A stretch of 64,000 nt of DNA from Distichodus sexfasciatus (GCA_032718565.1 JAVGVS010000044.1:1762165-1826164); one strand, 5' to 3'; numbered from the stretch's first letter, positions 1 through 11,630 are shown. Notes: generated by a model from the sequence alone, not told the origin. A program made the numbers and translations.

Positions 1-115
1 AAGGTACCACTGAGGTGCTCATGAGCATGGCACCATCCCCAAGCACTGCCCCCCGGGCGCTGCCAAAAAAGCAGCTGTGCTGTGGTGTGTTCACAATGAC
101 ATATAATCACTCATT
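1..115 (+). mobile_element. SINE family A, 3' part, cut by the window edge
   Basis: Starts within the body of the element (GGTACCACTGAGGTGCTCAT) and ends in the shared GTTCACAATGACA-TATAATCACTCA tail. At least ten other copies or fragments occur in the window. Confidence 0.85.
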
Positions 116-962
116 TTCATTTTTACCTGAGAGTATGTCATCAGATTGGAAAAGATTGTATCAAATCTGCCAACTTTCTTAGATACTTTTTATGTGGAAA
201 ATAACAGAATTATGCATGTACTGTTTATACAGTAACTCATCTATTTATATTCATCTATTTCCCCTGGCTTTCAGTATTTATTATTATTGTATCCCTGTTT
301 CTCCCATTCATCATTTAATTGTGTCTACTTTTCTTTATTGTTTGTCTAATTTTTCATTTAATCATTTTACACTTAACACTCCAATAACTGTTGCTCGCCT
401 TTTCCCTTTTCATTTTTAATTTCATTATTGTATGGTGTAGAGGTGTTAAATCATTAAAGATTATTAATACGGTTATTTCACTTGTACTTAATCGTAAATG
501 AACTGAGCTGTGTCTCAAACGTAGGAAAGCAAGTCATTGCGCAGGCCCACGTTACGGCTGAGTGAATGTGTCTGGGCAGGATATTGTCTCGCTCTTATAT
601 CAATCCATCAGCAGCCTCTTATTGTGTCACGCCAATAGCTACCAGCTGCAGTTCCTGAATTATTAAACAGAAACCAGCGCTCGGTCAGAAAGTCTGGATT
701 CAGCAGTACGTGAGACAGAGTACGCCAAACAGCAGAAGGCCTTTTGGATCAGATGTGAAGACCTTAAAGGGGAAATCCACCCAAAGACCAATATTGTTGT
801 TAATTGTTTATTAGTACCTTTAACGCCATGATGCTTACCCCATTGACTTTCATTCATCATCAGAACAAATGCTCCACCGAAAATGGCACGATGACCTCTG
901 GGCATTCACACAGAAACTGTCCTGCAATTAGGAGAGATGGAGTTTGAATCGTGCGACGAACG
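116..962. other. No gene; possible conserved non-coding stretch at 500-665
   Basis: AT-rich on the left. Around 500-665 the base composition is more even and contains TTGTGTCACGCCAAT and CAGCTGCAG (E-box-like) motifs. Nothing else recognised. Confidence 0.3.
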
Positions 963-1166
963 AGAGCGCTTTCCTGCATAAACTCAATTTAGTGGAAGGA
1001 GGGAGGAGGAAAAGAAGAGAGAAGGTCTTTCTGAAGGACTTTTCACCAGCACAATATAGAGAGAGGGAGGGAGGGGACGAGGGCCGGCCAGGCAGGATAT
1101 TAAAAATCTAGAGTAAGATTAGACTGTGAGAGAGAGAGACTTGTATTAACTTGCCATGTATTAGAC

Positions 1167-1206
<40 letters not shown>

Positions 1207-1723
1207 ACAACACATCGCATTCAGTGGAGAGGAGAGACAGCAAAAGAAAGAAAGAAAGACAGAGAGAGTAAGTTAGAGAGAAACAGAGGGATGAGAGAGA
1301 CAGAGACAGGCAGAGAAAGAGACAGAAACACTGAGAAACTGAAGGGAGGAAACAGAGGAAAAGAGAGAGATAAGAGAATATAGAAGACAGAAGGTTTGAG
1401 AGAGAGAAAGAGTAGGACAGTAGAACAAACATAGAGGGAGGAAGAAAAAGGGGAGCAGAGTGAGCTGAGGGAACTGAAAACACAGTGAGAGAGAGAGAGC
1501 GAAATGACAGAGAGGAACAGTAGAATTGACAGACTGAGAAAGACAGAGAGATTAGAGAGAGAGAAAGAGAAGTGCAGAGAGAGTTGAACAGAGAGAGTGG
1601 GATGAGAAAGTACAAGTAGAACAGAGCGAGAGTGAGTGAAAGATGATGAGAGAGGGAGAGACAGACAGAGCAACGAGAGAGAGAAAGACAGGGCAACGAG
1701 AGAGATGGAGTTAGAGACAGAGC

Positions 1724-1762
<39 letters not shown>

Positions 1763-1970
1763 AATGAGAGAGAGAAAGAGAGAAAGTGTGTAATGAGAAG
1801 GAAGGTAGAACAAACAGAGAGACAATTAGAGTAAAAAAGAAAGAGAGTGAGAGAGAGCAAAAAAACGAGAGATGAGAGTGGGTAAAAACAGATAGGGAGG
1901 GATGACAGAGAGGGGGGAATGAGAGAGTGTAGAACAGACAGAGAGAGAGAGAGAGATGAGGAGGAGGAGG
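963..1970. repeat. Purine-rich low-complexity tract, (GAAA)n and (GA)n
   Basis: About 1 kb in which the plus strand is almost only A and G. It includes (GAAA)n at 1166-1207 and (GA)n at 1726-1761. The long Ser/Leu-rich minus-strand ORFs (1100-2043) are translations of this tract and not genes. Confidence 0.92.
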
Positions 1971-2139
1971 AGGTAGTTAAGATGCAGCAGGGCTGTGCTG
2001 GATCATTACCATACATCAGGAGAATAAATGAGGCTTTCAGCACAGCGTAATAAGAGTTTGATAAATCATCAGGAAAGAATTAACTAGACGTCAAAACAAT
2101 GTGCAGCACCTGATGGATGGCCAGGGTGGGGGCGAGGAC

Positions 2140-2440
2140 ACACATACATCACACACACACACACACTCTCACACACTTGCTCACAGGGCAGAGGATAGGA
2201 CATGCATTACTCAGACTGGCCACTGACACACACACACACAGGATGGGGGTTCAGACACACATTACTTATCTCTCTCTCTCATACACACACACATAAACAG
2301 AGGGTAGACCCTAGGACAGGCATTAGTCAGTCTGGTCACTGACACACACACACAAACTCACACAGAGAGCGCAAGAGCTCACAAGGTTACAAGACATTTG
2401 TGTGTGTTTGTGTGTGTGTATGTGTGTGTGTGTGCTGCAG
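2140..2440. repeat. CA/TG microsatellites with a tandem duplication
   Basis: CA runs at 2148-2164 and 2228-2240 and TG runs at 2400-2433. The block at 2186-2240 (CAGAGGATAGGACATGCATT onward) recurs at 2298-2354 with changes, a tandem duplication of about 112 bp. Confidence 0.8.
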
Positions 2441-2445
2441 TTGTG

Positions 2446-3830
2446 CGTTTAGACTGATCTGCTTAGTTCGATTTCCCCAATTGCTTTCCCTGCCTGGCAT
2501 TCACATTACTTAGCTCTTTCTCTGTTTGATGCATTCTGTTGTCATGCTGTAATTTTTAATTTAGGATGTCACACACATTGTGCAACTACGATGCATGAAT
2601 GTAAAAGAAAAGTAAGACTGAGACAAATGACGGAACCACATAAAGTAAAGAGACAAAGCACCAAAGAGAAGAGAACAAGAAACGCTAAGATAAGGAAGCG
2701 AAAAGCGTTTGATCAAAAAGGAAAATGGACGATTGAAGGGTAAAACCGAGACGAGATGCACATTAAAGACTGATTTTCTTTAATCCAACAGAAAAGAAAA
2801 TGGCACTTTTGAGAACAAACTGTCAGGCAAATCGATTGCAATTAAGAAGAATTCATCGTAATTTACTGTTTGCTAGACTTCGGAGTCAGTAGCTCGAGTC
2901 CATATTAAATGATAAAAAGATGCATCCAGATCAGTGGCTGAGGAACTTTTACAAATGAGAAATATTATTTAGAATTTATACTGAACAACTCACGAAGAAC
3001 ATACCTGTCTTCTTGGCAGGAATGTTCTTGCTAACTTGCCTTACAAGAACAGTTGATGTTCAGCTCATCAGTTCAGCAATGTTTATCGTAATGTAAACTT
3101 CTATATTAAATGTGACACCAGAACAGTATAAATTAAGTTCCTTTTTCTGGTATCCAGTCGGTTTTCCATCATGCTTGACTTTAGAGCATTCACACCTGGT
3201 CTAAGGTACTCAGTATACTCAAAGAAAATAAATTTGCCGGATAGGATGGAATACCTCAAGAAAACACGTCCCTTCAGGACCAAAATTGCCCCCAGTCCTG
3301 CACAATGGGATACGGATGAAATGGATTGGGATTCGCTGGCTTATATCACAATTCTGAGTCTTTGGGAAACTTTTTGTGACCTCATTGACATTAACATGCC
3401 AGACATTTCTTTCAAAAAATGAGATCCATTCACTCATTCATTGAGTTCATATTGCTGTCAGCCCACCTGTCATCCTTCCTTTGCCCATCAAATTTCCATG
3501 TATACCTGCCTTCTCTCCTCATATGGCCAAAGTCACTGAGTTTTCTTCTCAAAATCAAACCTCCCAGAGGGCAATCAGCCGCTACCTCTTCAAGCATCGA
3601 TCTGTTTGATTTTTCTAGCTGTCTAATGAATTCTCATCAGTCTTGTCATGCTCCAGCATTGTTTTTTCCACCTTCACCCCTACCAGGTGTGCAACTGCAT
3701 ACATTACTGCAAAACAATCACTACAAATTTGACCAAAGGTGCTGTTGTTGACCATGTGCTGTCTTTGCTCCCTAATATCATTTATGTGATATTTTAGTAA
3801 ACTTGTTTTATAGCTACTGGGCCTGTGTAA
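2446..3830. other. No gene or clear repeat seen
   Basis: Unique-looking AT-rich sequence. The small overlapping ORFs at 3101-3437 on both strands have no recognisable features. Confidence 0.4.
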
Positions 3831-4035
3831 GTGAGGGATTATTTGTCATTTTAAACACAGCACAGCACAGTGCACCACCACGACATGTGACCTCTGCATT
3901 CGACCCATCCGTGAAAGAGCAGGGGGCAGCTGACATGAGCAGTGCTTGGGACGGTCCCTAGATAATGAGTACCTCAGTGGTACCTTTAAGCGTACAGGAC
4001 TCGAAACAGTGGCACTGCGATTTGTAGTGTGGCAT
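3831..4035 (-). mobile_element. SINE family A copy
   Basis: A reverse copy with the tail, the GACCCATCCGTGAAAGAGCA block and the GAGTACCTCAGTGGTACC block. The tRNA-like head is degraded. Confidence 0.85.
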
Positions 4036-4383
4036 GGTGGTGGTGGTGACATAGTAAGAATCCAGAACCAACAGCAAACAGGATGTCAAAGGGAAGGCAA
4101 AAATTGTAAGTCAAAAAGAGACGCACAAAAGATCATACTGAAAATGCAAACAGGGTAAAGCAGAGAGAAAGGCTTGGTGTGCAACTGATTTGGCAATACT
4201 TGATATAAAAAGGACCAGTTAGGTATTGTTTTAAAAAAGCTTAGCTTGTGAAGTGGAGTTGAGTGGAGGTAGTATACACTTTTTATTTTACGGCATTATA
4301 CATTTACAGCATTTTAGCTCTCATCCAGAGCGACTTTCATTTTACTAATTTTAGCGAAAGCTCTTGCTCAGAGACCCAGTGAT

Positions 4384-4465
4384 GGTCAGTGTTGGGGAGT
4401 AACGGAATACATGTTCCAACGTTATGTATTCAGATTATAATTTACGGTTAATTAAGTAATTGTCA
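4384..4465 (+). repeat. Dispersed repeat, 'GTGTTGGGGAGTAAC' type
   Basis: GTCAGTGTTGGGGAGTAACG followed by an ATACATGTTCC block is the recognisable start of a widespread fish DNA-transposon-derived repeat. A weaker relative (GTGAGGGGAGTAACACTGTA) is at about 5827-5880. Confidence 0.5.
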
Positions 4466-4589
4466 TAATAGTCAAATATTATTGCCCCTTCTAACATCTT
4501 TAACTATCTGAAGGAGGTTCTGTTAAGGTCTCAAGCCCTTGTGTGTACATATCTCACTGCAGGAGATGTAATCTCCAACCAACTCTCCT

Positions 4590-4815
4590 CTATATTCAGA
4601 CGACTAAAAGGGGCCAGCGCTTACACACACTTTGATTCGCACTCCCCCCTCATCGTCGTCTCGTTCTCATCTCACCGGGAGATTTAATTGCACGCTGCTG
4701 ACCTTTACCCATTCGGCGCGAGGTGACAGTCGCCCGATTAGTCGTGACAGGGCCGGCGGCCGGTGCTAACGATGACGAGAGGGGACGAGGACCAAGAGCG
4801 TGTAATTAGAGCTAG
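4590..4815. promoter_or_regulatory. Candidate conserved non-coding element
   Basis: A GC-balanced, non-repetitive island next to the inverted repeat. It has TTTAATTG, GATTAG and TGTAATTAG (homeodomain-like cores) and TGACAG. Inference only. Confidence 0.3.
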
Positions 4816-4819
4816 TGCT

Positions 4820-4950
4820 CACACACACACGCACACAAGCGAGCATCGCAGGGGTTGAGTGGAGTTGACACCGACGTCCCCGAAGCCCGAGGACGCCGGT
4901 GTCAACTCCACTCAACCCCTGCGATGCCCACTTGTGTGCGTGTGTGTGTG
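4820..4950. repeat. Near-perfect inverted repeat, 63-bp arms, 5-bp loop
   Basis: Arms 4820-4882 and 4888-4950 pair at 59 of 63 positions around AAGCC. The core GGGGTTGAGTGGAGTTGACA is mirrored exactly. The outer part of each arm is a CA/TG run. All four mismatches are A-C on the plus strand, hence G-T on the minus strand. No coding content. Confidence 0.93.
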
Positions 4951-5084
4951 TGAGAGTGTGTATGTGAACCTGTCAGCAAAGGAGGCTAAGCAAAAACGAC
5001 ACTTCGATTGAACGGTACGAGGCACAATTACGATGTAACACTGGGACGATAATGATGTTCCACACACACACTCTCTCTCTCTCA

Positions 5085-5345
5085 CATTCCTACACACACA
5101 CTTGTATTACTATCTTTGTGAGATCTTTCCATTGACATTCATAATGACTAGATGCAAATAATACTACAATGCTTTTCAAATCATGGACATTTTCTATGTA
5201 ATAAATTTTTCCTTATGGCGACTGGTCCTTACATACAACAATTGTCCCCACAAAGCCATAAAAATGGACAAATTATCATTTTCCCTATCTTTTAGGTGAC
5301 AGCCAGGTCCTCACAACCCCCCAAATACATGTACACACACACGCA
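5085..5345 (+). repeat. Dispersed 'TCTTTGTGAGGACC' repeat flanked by CA runs
   Basis: TTACTATCTTTGTGAGATCT, then CATTGACATTCATAATGACT, and a GGTCCTCACA end between CA dinucleotide runs. Related copies lie at 8935-9065 and, as a start only, at 13440-13480. Confidence 0.6.
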
Positions 5346-6018
5346 AGCAAAATCCACTCATGGACCTAATTTAACGTCTTTCTCTCTCTCTCACTCTCTC
5401 TGGGACTGCAGATGTGAGTCACTGCCAGTATCCCATAAGCCCCCCCTCTGCCCTTAGCTGTTAGCCTGGCGGTTAGCCTAGCGTCCTCCTTTCCATTTAG
5501 TTACACATAATTAGCAGTGACACGTACAGGCGGATGCTGTACAGCTAGCCACAGTAACCCTACTGTGGTGTAGTTGCAGTTACACTCCAGCAAACACACA
5601 TTTTAGCAATTCAAATTAGGTTAAATAAGCTAGAGTTCAATTTTTATTTGAACCCATTGGTTCCTACAATAATGACAGAAATATTTGGCAAGATTTTCTT
5701 CATAAATCATACAAAATCCAGTGTTGGTGAACTCTGTGATCTGTATATAACTGTAACGGTTAAAAAACTAAAAACTATACTAAAAGTATAGTGTAGAACA
5801 GCTTTATAAAGTAAGCTATTACAGACAGTGAGGGGAGTAACACTGTACAAAAGTAATTACTGAGAAATATTACAATGTTTCGCGTCGGGTCAAAGTTAAC
5901 TTTATAGAAAGACGAGATGACGCGCCTAGATTTCTTTTACAGAGCACAATAAGCATATATAAATAGACAATAAAATACAAACTCAAAACTGGAGCTGGAA
6001 AACAACATTTTAGTTACA

Positions 6019-6512
6019 TGAGGTATTCTGTGATAAAAGGGTTTCAGCAAGAATGAAAGGAAAGGTGTACAAGACAGTAGTGAGACCAGCCATGTTGTAT
6101 GGTTTGGAGACAGTACCAATGAGGAAAAGACAGGAGGCAGAACTGGAGGTTGCAGAGCTCATGATGTTGAGGTTCTCTTTGGGAGTGACGAGGATGGATA
6201 GGATCAGGAATGAGTTCATCAGAGGGACAGCTCATGTTAGATGTTTTGGAGATAAAGTCAGAGAGGCCAGACTGAGATGGTTTGGACATGTCCAGAGGAG
6301 AGACAATGATTACATAGGTAGAAGGATGCTGAGGTTGGAGCCACCAGGTAGGAGGCTGAGAGGAAGACCAAAAAGGAGGTTTATGGATGCGCTGAAAGAG
6401 GACATGAAGTTAGTTGGTGTGAGGGTAGAGGATGCAGAAGATAGGGATAAATGGAGATTCGCTGTGGCGACCCCTGAAGGGAAAAGCCGAAAGAGAAAGA
6501 AGAAGAAGATGT
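6019..6512 (+). mobile_element. Non-LTR retrotransposon (LINE, probably RTE-like) 3' end, C-terminal part of ORF2
   Basis: The frame from 6053 encodes KVYKTVVRPAMLYGLETV, then LRFSLGVTRMDRIRNEFIRG and LRWFGHVQRRDNDYIGRRML, followed by GRPKRRFMD. This is the conserved segment found after the reverse transcriptase domain in many fish LINEs. The element ends CGCTGTGGCGACCCCTGAAG and an AAG-rich tail, the usual 3' end. The frame is shifted near 6030 relative to the expected upstream peptide and no RT domain is present, so this is a dead 5'-truncated copy. The clade assignment is from memory. Confidence 0.85.
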
Positions 6513-6682
6513 TATGTGAGGTATTCAATGATATGTGCAAATATTACACCAGCAGTCAAGAAGTGAAGAACTACAATTTCAGTGTGATGGGAGGATCAAG
6601 GAATCACGTAATTGACTCTTTCTGGAATTGACTCCCAGCCTGACTTGGCAAAAAGACAAACATACCAAAGCAGTTGCACAAT

Positions 6683-6912
6683 TGGGGCAGTAGGATAGGG
6701 AGTTCGCCCAGTGATCAGAAGGTTTAAGTCCCAGACCCAGGTTAAGGTACCACTGAGGTACTCATGAGCAAGATACCGTCCCCAAGCACTGCTACCCAGG
6801 TGCTGGCCATGTCAGCTGCCCACTACTCATTCACAGAAATGTCAAATGGAGCAGTCACATTTGGTTGTGGTGCACTGTGTGCTGTGCTGTGTTCACAATG
6901 ACAAATAATTTC
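6683..6912 (+). mobile_element. SINE family A copy, near full length
   Basis: It has the tRNA-like head (GGGCAGTAGGATAGGGAGTT), a decayed B box, the body and the tail. It lies just downstream of the LINE fragment. Confidence 0.88.
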
Positions 6913-7089
6913 TCTTAAACTCACTTAAATCTGGAATTAGAACCAGTAACTTTTCTGGCTAGGCAAACAAAGTCAATTTCCCACATTTGATTTTTTCTGC
7001 TTTTTTAAGCCATAAAACACAGAACACTCCAACCAAATGCACATTTGGTAACAAGACCTTCAAGATGAACCACTGCCGAGTGGGATGGA

Positions 7090-7360
7090 TCAAAACCACC
7101 GCCTTGTGAAGCAATGAGAGAATGAACGATGAAGGAGAGGCTAATGGGAGCCATCTGTCCCAGTAATGAGCACACTCATCCCCAAATGAGCTGATTTTAA
7201 TTAAGACCTACTGAATTAGCCCTGATAGGTTGCTTATCGGTAGCACACGTCATTATGCAAATATAATAAAGATCATCGAGCAGCGGAGAAATTAATAACC
7301 AAAGTGACGACCACGCTAACGCTAATGCATTGGAGTCCCTCCTTTGTGTTGACTCGCTCC
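7090..7360. promoter_or_regulatory. Candidate conserved non-coding element
   Basis: Non-repetitive sequence with TTTTAATTAAG and GAATTAGC (homeodomain-like), TTATGCAAATA (octamer-like) and AATTAATAACC, between two SINEs. It looks like enhancer-type DNA, but this is inference from composition and motifs. Confidence 0.35.
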
Positions 7361-7518
7361 AGCGTACCATTTGGCAGTTATGCCATTATAAATATGAAAT
7401 ATGAATAACTACTGTAAAAGTGAACAGCTGTTGTGTGCATTATATTATTTCTCAATAAAATTATTTTTACTCAATTCACACTGGAAAATCTTCTGATAGC
7501 AACATAGGACATTTGTAT

Positions 7519-7712
7519 TGGGGCAGTTGGTAGCGTAACAGTTAGGGAGTTCGCCTTGTCATCGGAAAGTCACTGGTTCCAGTCATACTCATAAGCAAGG
7601 TACCGTCCCCACTGCTCCTGCACGGATGCAGAAGTTCTATTTCGTTGTGGTGCACTATGTGCTGTGCTGTGGTGCGTTCACAATGACAAAATAATCACTC
7701 ACTCACTTATTC
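7519..7712 (+). mobile_element. SINE family A copy with internal deletion
   Basis: The head GGGCAGTTGGTAGCGTAACA and the tail are present. Part of the body between the B box and the GGATG block is missing. Confidence 0.88.
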
Positions 7713-7762
7713 ACTCACTGTTGTCCTATACAGTATGACACATATACAGTATGTCGGCCATA

Positions 7763-7855
7763 GGATCTTTTTGTGTGGAGTTTGTGTGCCCTCCTTATGT
7801 TGGTGTGGGTTTTCTCCATGTGCTCCAGTGTCCTCCCACAGTCCAAAAGCATGCT
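7763..7855 (+). mobile_element. Family B element fragment
   Basis: Shares TTGTGTGGAGTTTGTGTG and CCTCCCACAGTCCAAAAGCA with the fuller copy at 24045-24369. The head is absent. Confidence 0.75.
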
Positions 7856-8140
7856 CTATATGCTCTATGAAAGCATGTAAAATTGTACAACAATTATTTA
7901 GAATTTACATACTTCTTTCAAAACAGTTAATATTCAGTTTAAAAGCTAGCAAAAACTCAAATATCTTTAGACGGAAGTTTGTTGCATTTCTAGAAATGGA
8001 CTACTAAAAAAGCATGAATTACTGCCATTACTATTTGACACACTTTTATTGATTGCAAAGTATGGTCGGTAAATGATTGTAATGTATTTTTCTGTTACTG
8101 TATATTGCACAATGTGATGCTCACTGTAATGATTTTACGG

Positions 8141-8178
8141 GCTGAACTCCCTAACCGTTATGCTACTAACTGCCCCAA
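8141..8178 (-). mobile_element. SINE family A head fragment
   Basis: Only the reverse complement of the tRNA-like head is present (ACTCCCTAACCGTTATGCTA and following). Confidence 0.6.
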
Positions 8179-8547
8179 CGGTTAACGATAATGACTAATG
8201 ACAATAGTATTTTTAAGAGGGTTGCTAATGAATGTAGATGTTATTAAATGGGTTTATGTGTTGAGTTGAATTATAGTTAGTTGTGGCCCTTGCAACCCAA
8301 ATGATTCACTTAAATGTTATTGACTTAAACATCAGTATTTTAAAAAATTCACAAGAGAATGATTTAGGCACATGTTCGGAGTTCGTGACACAGCGTAGGC
8401 ATGACTGTCGACTGCAAATATGTCTTTATGGAAAATCCCCTCTGACAGGGCAATTTAGTCCAAGTGTCACTCAGACTGACAAATCCAATGTTCAATGTTT
8501 TTTCTTCACCTTCTGTCATATGTTTTTCAACCACAGCTGCCATGAGC

Positions 8548-8550
<3 letters not shown>

Positions 8551-8587
<37 letters not shown>
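8551..8587. repeat. (AG)n microsatellite
   Basis: An uninterrupted AG run; a (TG)n run at 8753-8776 lies 170 bp downstream. Confidence 0.93.
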
Positions 8588-8590
<3 letters not shown>

Positions 8591-8934
8591 GAATGCTGTT
8601 GCAACTCTGGAAACTTTTCCAAAATAAGACACTTTAGTATGAAGAGGAACTGTGAGAAGCTGAAATGAATAAACAGATAAGAATGAGGAAAACACAACCT
8701 CATCAACTTGTATTTCCTGGTTAGGTTTGTTTTTTGGAAATGTATGCTGAATGTGTGTGTGTGTGTGTGTGTGTGCAGGCATGTGTGCATGCCCCTTCCT
8801 GACCCCGTGGTCATTAATCTCTCTCCATGTCAAGGTAATGGATGATGATGGACAAGCCAAGTTTTCAACGTACCACTGCACACCCATTCACACTCCTACT
8901 CCTGAGTGACACACACTCTCACACACTCACAGTC

Positions 8935-9065
8935 ATGTCCTACTATCTTTGTGAGGTACTGTATGTCTCTATTGATTGACTGAAGGTGAATTATACTCCA
9001 CCTACACCTCTTTTAAGGACAGGTCCTCACATACAAAAATGTCCTCACAAAATGAACATGAAAAA
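8935..9065 (+). repeat. Dispersed 'TCTTTGTGAGGACC' repeat
   Basis: CCTACTATCTTTGTGAGGTA and GACAGGTCCTCACATACAAA match the copy at 5085-5345; shorter. Confidence 0.6.
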
Positions 9066-9799
9066 AAAAAATGTGAGTTTCATGTGAGCATGACAGACCT
9101 ATATCTAGTCACAAACGCACACAAACTATGTCTTTATAGCAAACACCTGGTCTAAAGTTTAGGGGTATAAACTCCAAAGACAATGAAGCAATTTCGGATA
9201 AAGTTGACGCAATCACATTGGATACATGACTACCAGAAATGAATTAATGCTTTCGATCGCTTATGGGAAATTCTCTCTGTGCTTCCTTTAGGGCCTCAGT
9301 AAAATCCCTTTTTTATATTTTAAGGAACAGTCAGATCATCACAAGCATAAAAGGTGCCTACGATATTGTTTGCTTTTCTATACAGTCCATAGACATAATG
9401 ATGATAGTAGCTAATTAAATGTGATGCCACTTTTCGTCTGCACAGGTAGGTCCGTAACCAAGTCTGAAATATATTCCCAAAATAAGTCAGAAACACACAC
9501 ACGAACACTCATTTATTTTCAACTTGGAAATGGTAATATATGGAAAATTATGTTATTTTAAAATATACACAAATATGAAAAATGTGTATTTTGGGGTTTT
9601 TGATTTTGGTTTTAACTTGAAAAAAGGAATGATTTATAGATTGTGAGTTTGTATGTGTGTGTGCTACTGAGAAAAGTCGTTATCTTTCCCACTATCCAGC
9701 TTGATAAAAGGTTGAAAGATCTGCAGTCTCTCCCCCTGCCGACCAGAAGAAGGACTGCATATGACTGCGTTCACTTGGAGGACTCTTGTTTCTCTCTTT

Positions 9800-9823
9800 C
9801 ACACACACACACACACACACACA
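9800..9823. repeat. (AC)n microsatellite
   Basis: A pure CA dinucleotide run. Confidence 0.93.
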
Positions 9824-10019
9824 AAAGTAATGTCAGCAAGGTCTTTCACTTACTGTAAAAACTGTGATCCGTTCTTTATGAAAACTCATTTTTCGTTGCC
9901 TGTCAGATTCTCACCACCCCGTTAAAAAGGAATTTACGTGCAATATCACGGAAAGTTTAAAAACACAAAGCACACTCTTTCTGCACTCCCCCCCACCCCC
10001 TCCCCGGTCAGCCAGCCCT

Positions 10020-10345
10020 AGTTCCAGCACATATCTGGCCAATTACAGGGTGTTGATTTAGCTGTCATTGGGGGCGTGTGTTTGGACGTGATTTATAGAG
10101 CGCCACGTCGTGCCACTCGGCCAGCTGTAAATTGCACAAAATGCAGAACGGGCCGGCGGTTTGCTCGCTGCGCCTGAATTAAAGCGGCCACTGATTGCTG
10201 CGCAGCGTAATGTAAATGGGATGTGAGCAGCTCCATCACTCACCATGTCATGTAGCCAATCCCATTATTATTTATTATCATAATTGCCCCGTGTTTCCCC
10301 GGGCAATGCGGCTGGCGTGATGGATGCCGTGACAGATCAACTCAG
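10020..10345. promoter_or_regulatory. Candidate conserved non-coding element
   Basis: A sharply bounded, repeat-free, GC-balanced island within simple-repeat DNA. Motifs include GGCCAATTACAGG, GATTTATAG, CTGTAAATTGCAC, TGAATTAAAG and TGGCGTGATGGATG. No ORF of note. It is the strongest candidate of its kind in the gene-free half. Confidence 0.4.
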
Positions 10346-10359
10346 TGTGACAGAGCGAG

Positions 10360-10800
10360 AGAAGAGAAAGAAAGAGTGAGTGAGAGTTTTTAGGCCATGT
10401 GTACTTACACAACACATGTGGCTGTGTGTAATGATAATGTGCTGTATCCAAAAAACAGCGTGAGACAGGGAGAAAGAAAGAGAATATATAGTATATGTGT
10501 GAGAGAGAGTGTGTGTTTAAGAGAGAGTGAGTTCTCGGGCCGTGTGTACTTACACAAACGTGTGCCTCTATGTAAAGGTAACGCACAGTGTGAGTGTGTG
10601 TGTGTATGTGTGTTTGTGTCTGTATGACTGGGAGAGAGAGAGCAAGAGAGAGAGAGAAAGAGTGAGAGAGTGTGAGAGAGAGAGAGAGACCAAGGAGTGT
10701 GTATGTATGTGAGTGTTTGTGCTTAAGTGAGTATGTGAGAGCGAAATAGACAGCAATAAAGTTTGAGAGTGTGTAAGAGAGAGAGTGTGAGTGTGTGTGT
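10360..10800. repeat. GA/TG low-complexity region with internal duplication
   Basis: GAGAGA and TGTGTG runs mixed with two related blocks, GGCCATGTGTACTTACACAA (10392) and GGCCGTGTGTACTTACACAA (10537), about 145 bp apart. The ORFs on both strands are repeat translations. Confidence 0.8.
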
Positions 10801-11306
10801 GTTGCTACTTGTTCTGCTCTCAGCCTGCATTGAAACTGTGCAAATTCCTCCAATGACAAGAATGCAAAAATACAGAAATGTATCTGTACTTGTGGGAAAA
10901 TAACAAGATACCACTTCTCAGTAACAATAACACACACACACAAACACGGACTGGCCGTCACTCACGTAGGCTCCCGTATTGTGTTTTGGGTCTGCTGTTT
11001 ATCTGTTGATGGAGAAGACGCTCTCCTGCTCTTATCAGCCGAGCTGTTGCACAGATGAGGGGATAACGTCACTGATCCTACAAACAATCACATACACACA
11101 CAGTTTCTCACCACACTGTATGAGGATACATGGACACACATACACACTCAGTAAACTACTGTTAATTGGGAAAGCCATCTGAGGAGAACTACCCAGTGAG
11201 GCAGTGTGTGAACATGGAGTGTATTTACAGACCCACTGGATTCAGCAAAAAAACCTGAATAATTAGTCAAACTTGACCACAGTTCCATTTTCATGTTCCA
11301 TTAAAC

Positions 11307-11405
11307 CAGTTGTTCCCATTATTTCTCTACAGGTCCCACTCCTTTTGTAGATAAGAATATTTTCGAGTCAGTGACCTCCCCCAAACGTCCTAGTTTATAA
11401 CACTT
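11307..11405 (+). repeat. Dispersed repeat, 'GTGGTTCCCAAAC' type
   Basis: Resembles the copy at 28313-28430: a GTTCCC start, then CTACAGGTCCCACTCC and a CAGTGACCTCCCCCAA block. It is a common fish repeat probably derived from hAT-type DNA transposons. Confidence 0.5.
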
Positions 11406-11630
11406 GTTTAAGATTAAATGAAGTATGTGGTACCACATTATAGAAATGCACGTTAAGGAATAGCTGTTCAGCTTTAACCTCTACTAAGTTTTAACATTCA
11501 TAATGAACTGGTGACGTAATTAGCATGCAAGCTCATGACGTACAGTTAGAAAGTAACGTCTGTACTGAAACTGCTGTACTTGCTGCTTGTTAGTCGGTGA
11601 AAAGTTCTATCATGGCAGTATGATGCATAC

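Noticed and set aside
1100..2043. Long minus-strand ORFs rich in Ser and Leu
   Set aside because: They are direct translations of the purine-rich GA/GAAA tract, present in several frames at once, with no domain.
2998..3059. Short inverted repeats around GAACAT/ATGTTC and TGTTCTTG/CAAGAACA
   Set aside because: Arms of 6-8 bp are expected by chance at this scale.
6053..6631. 192-codon ORF as a host gene
   Set aside because: The peptide is the post-RT segment of a fish LINE and ends in the LINE 3' tail.
10278..10961. 227-codon minus-strand ORF
   Set aside because: Composed mainly of His/Thr and Ser/Leu repeats from CA/GA runs; no family resemblance or splice structure.
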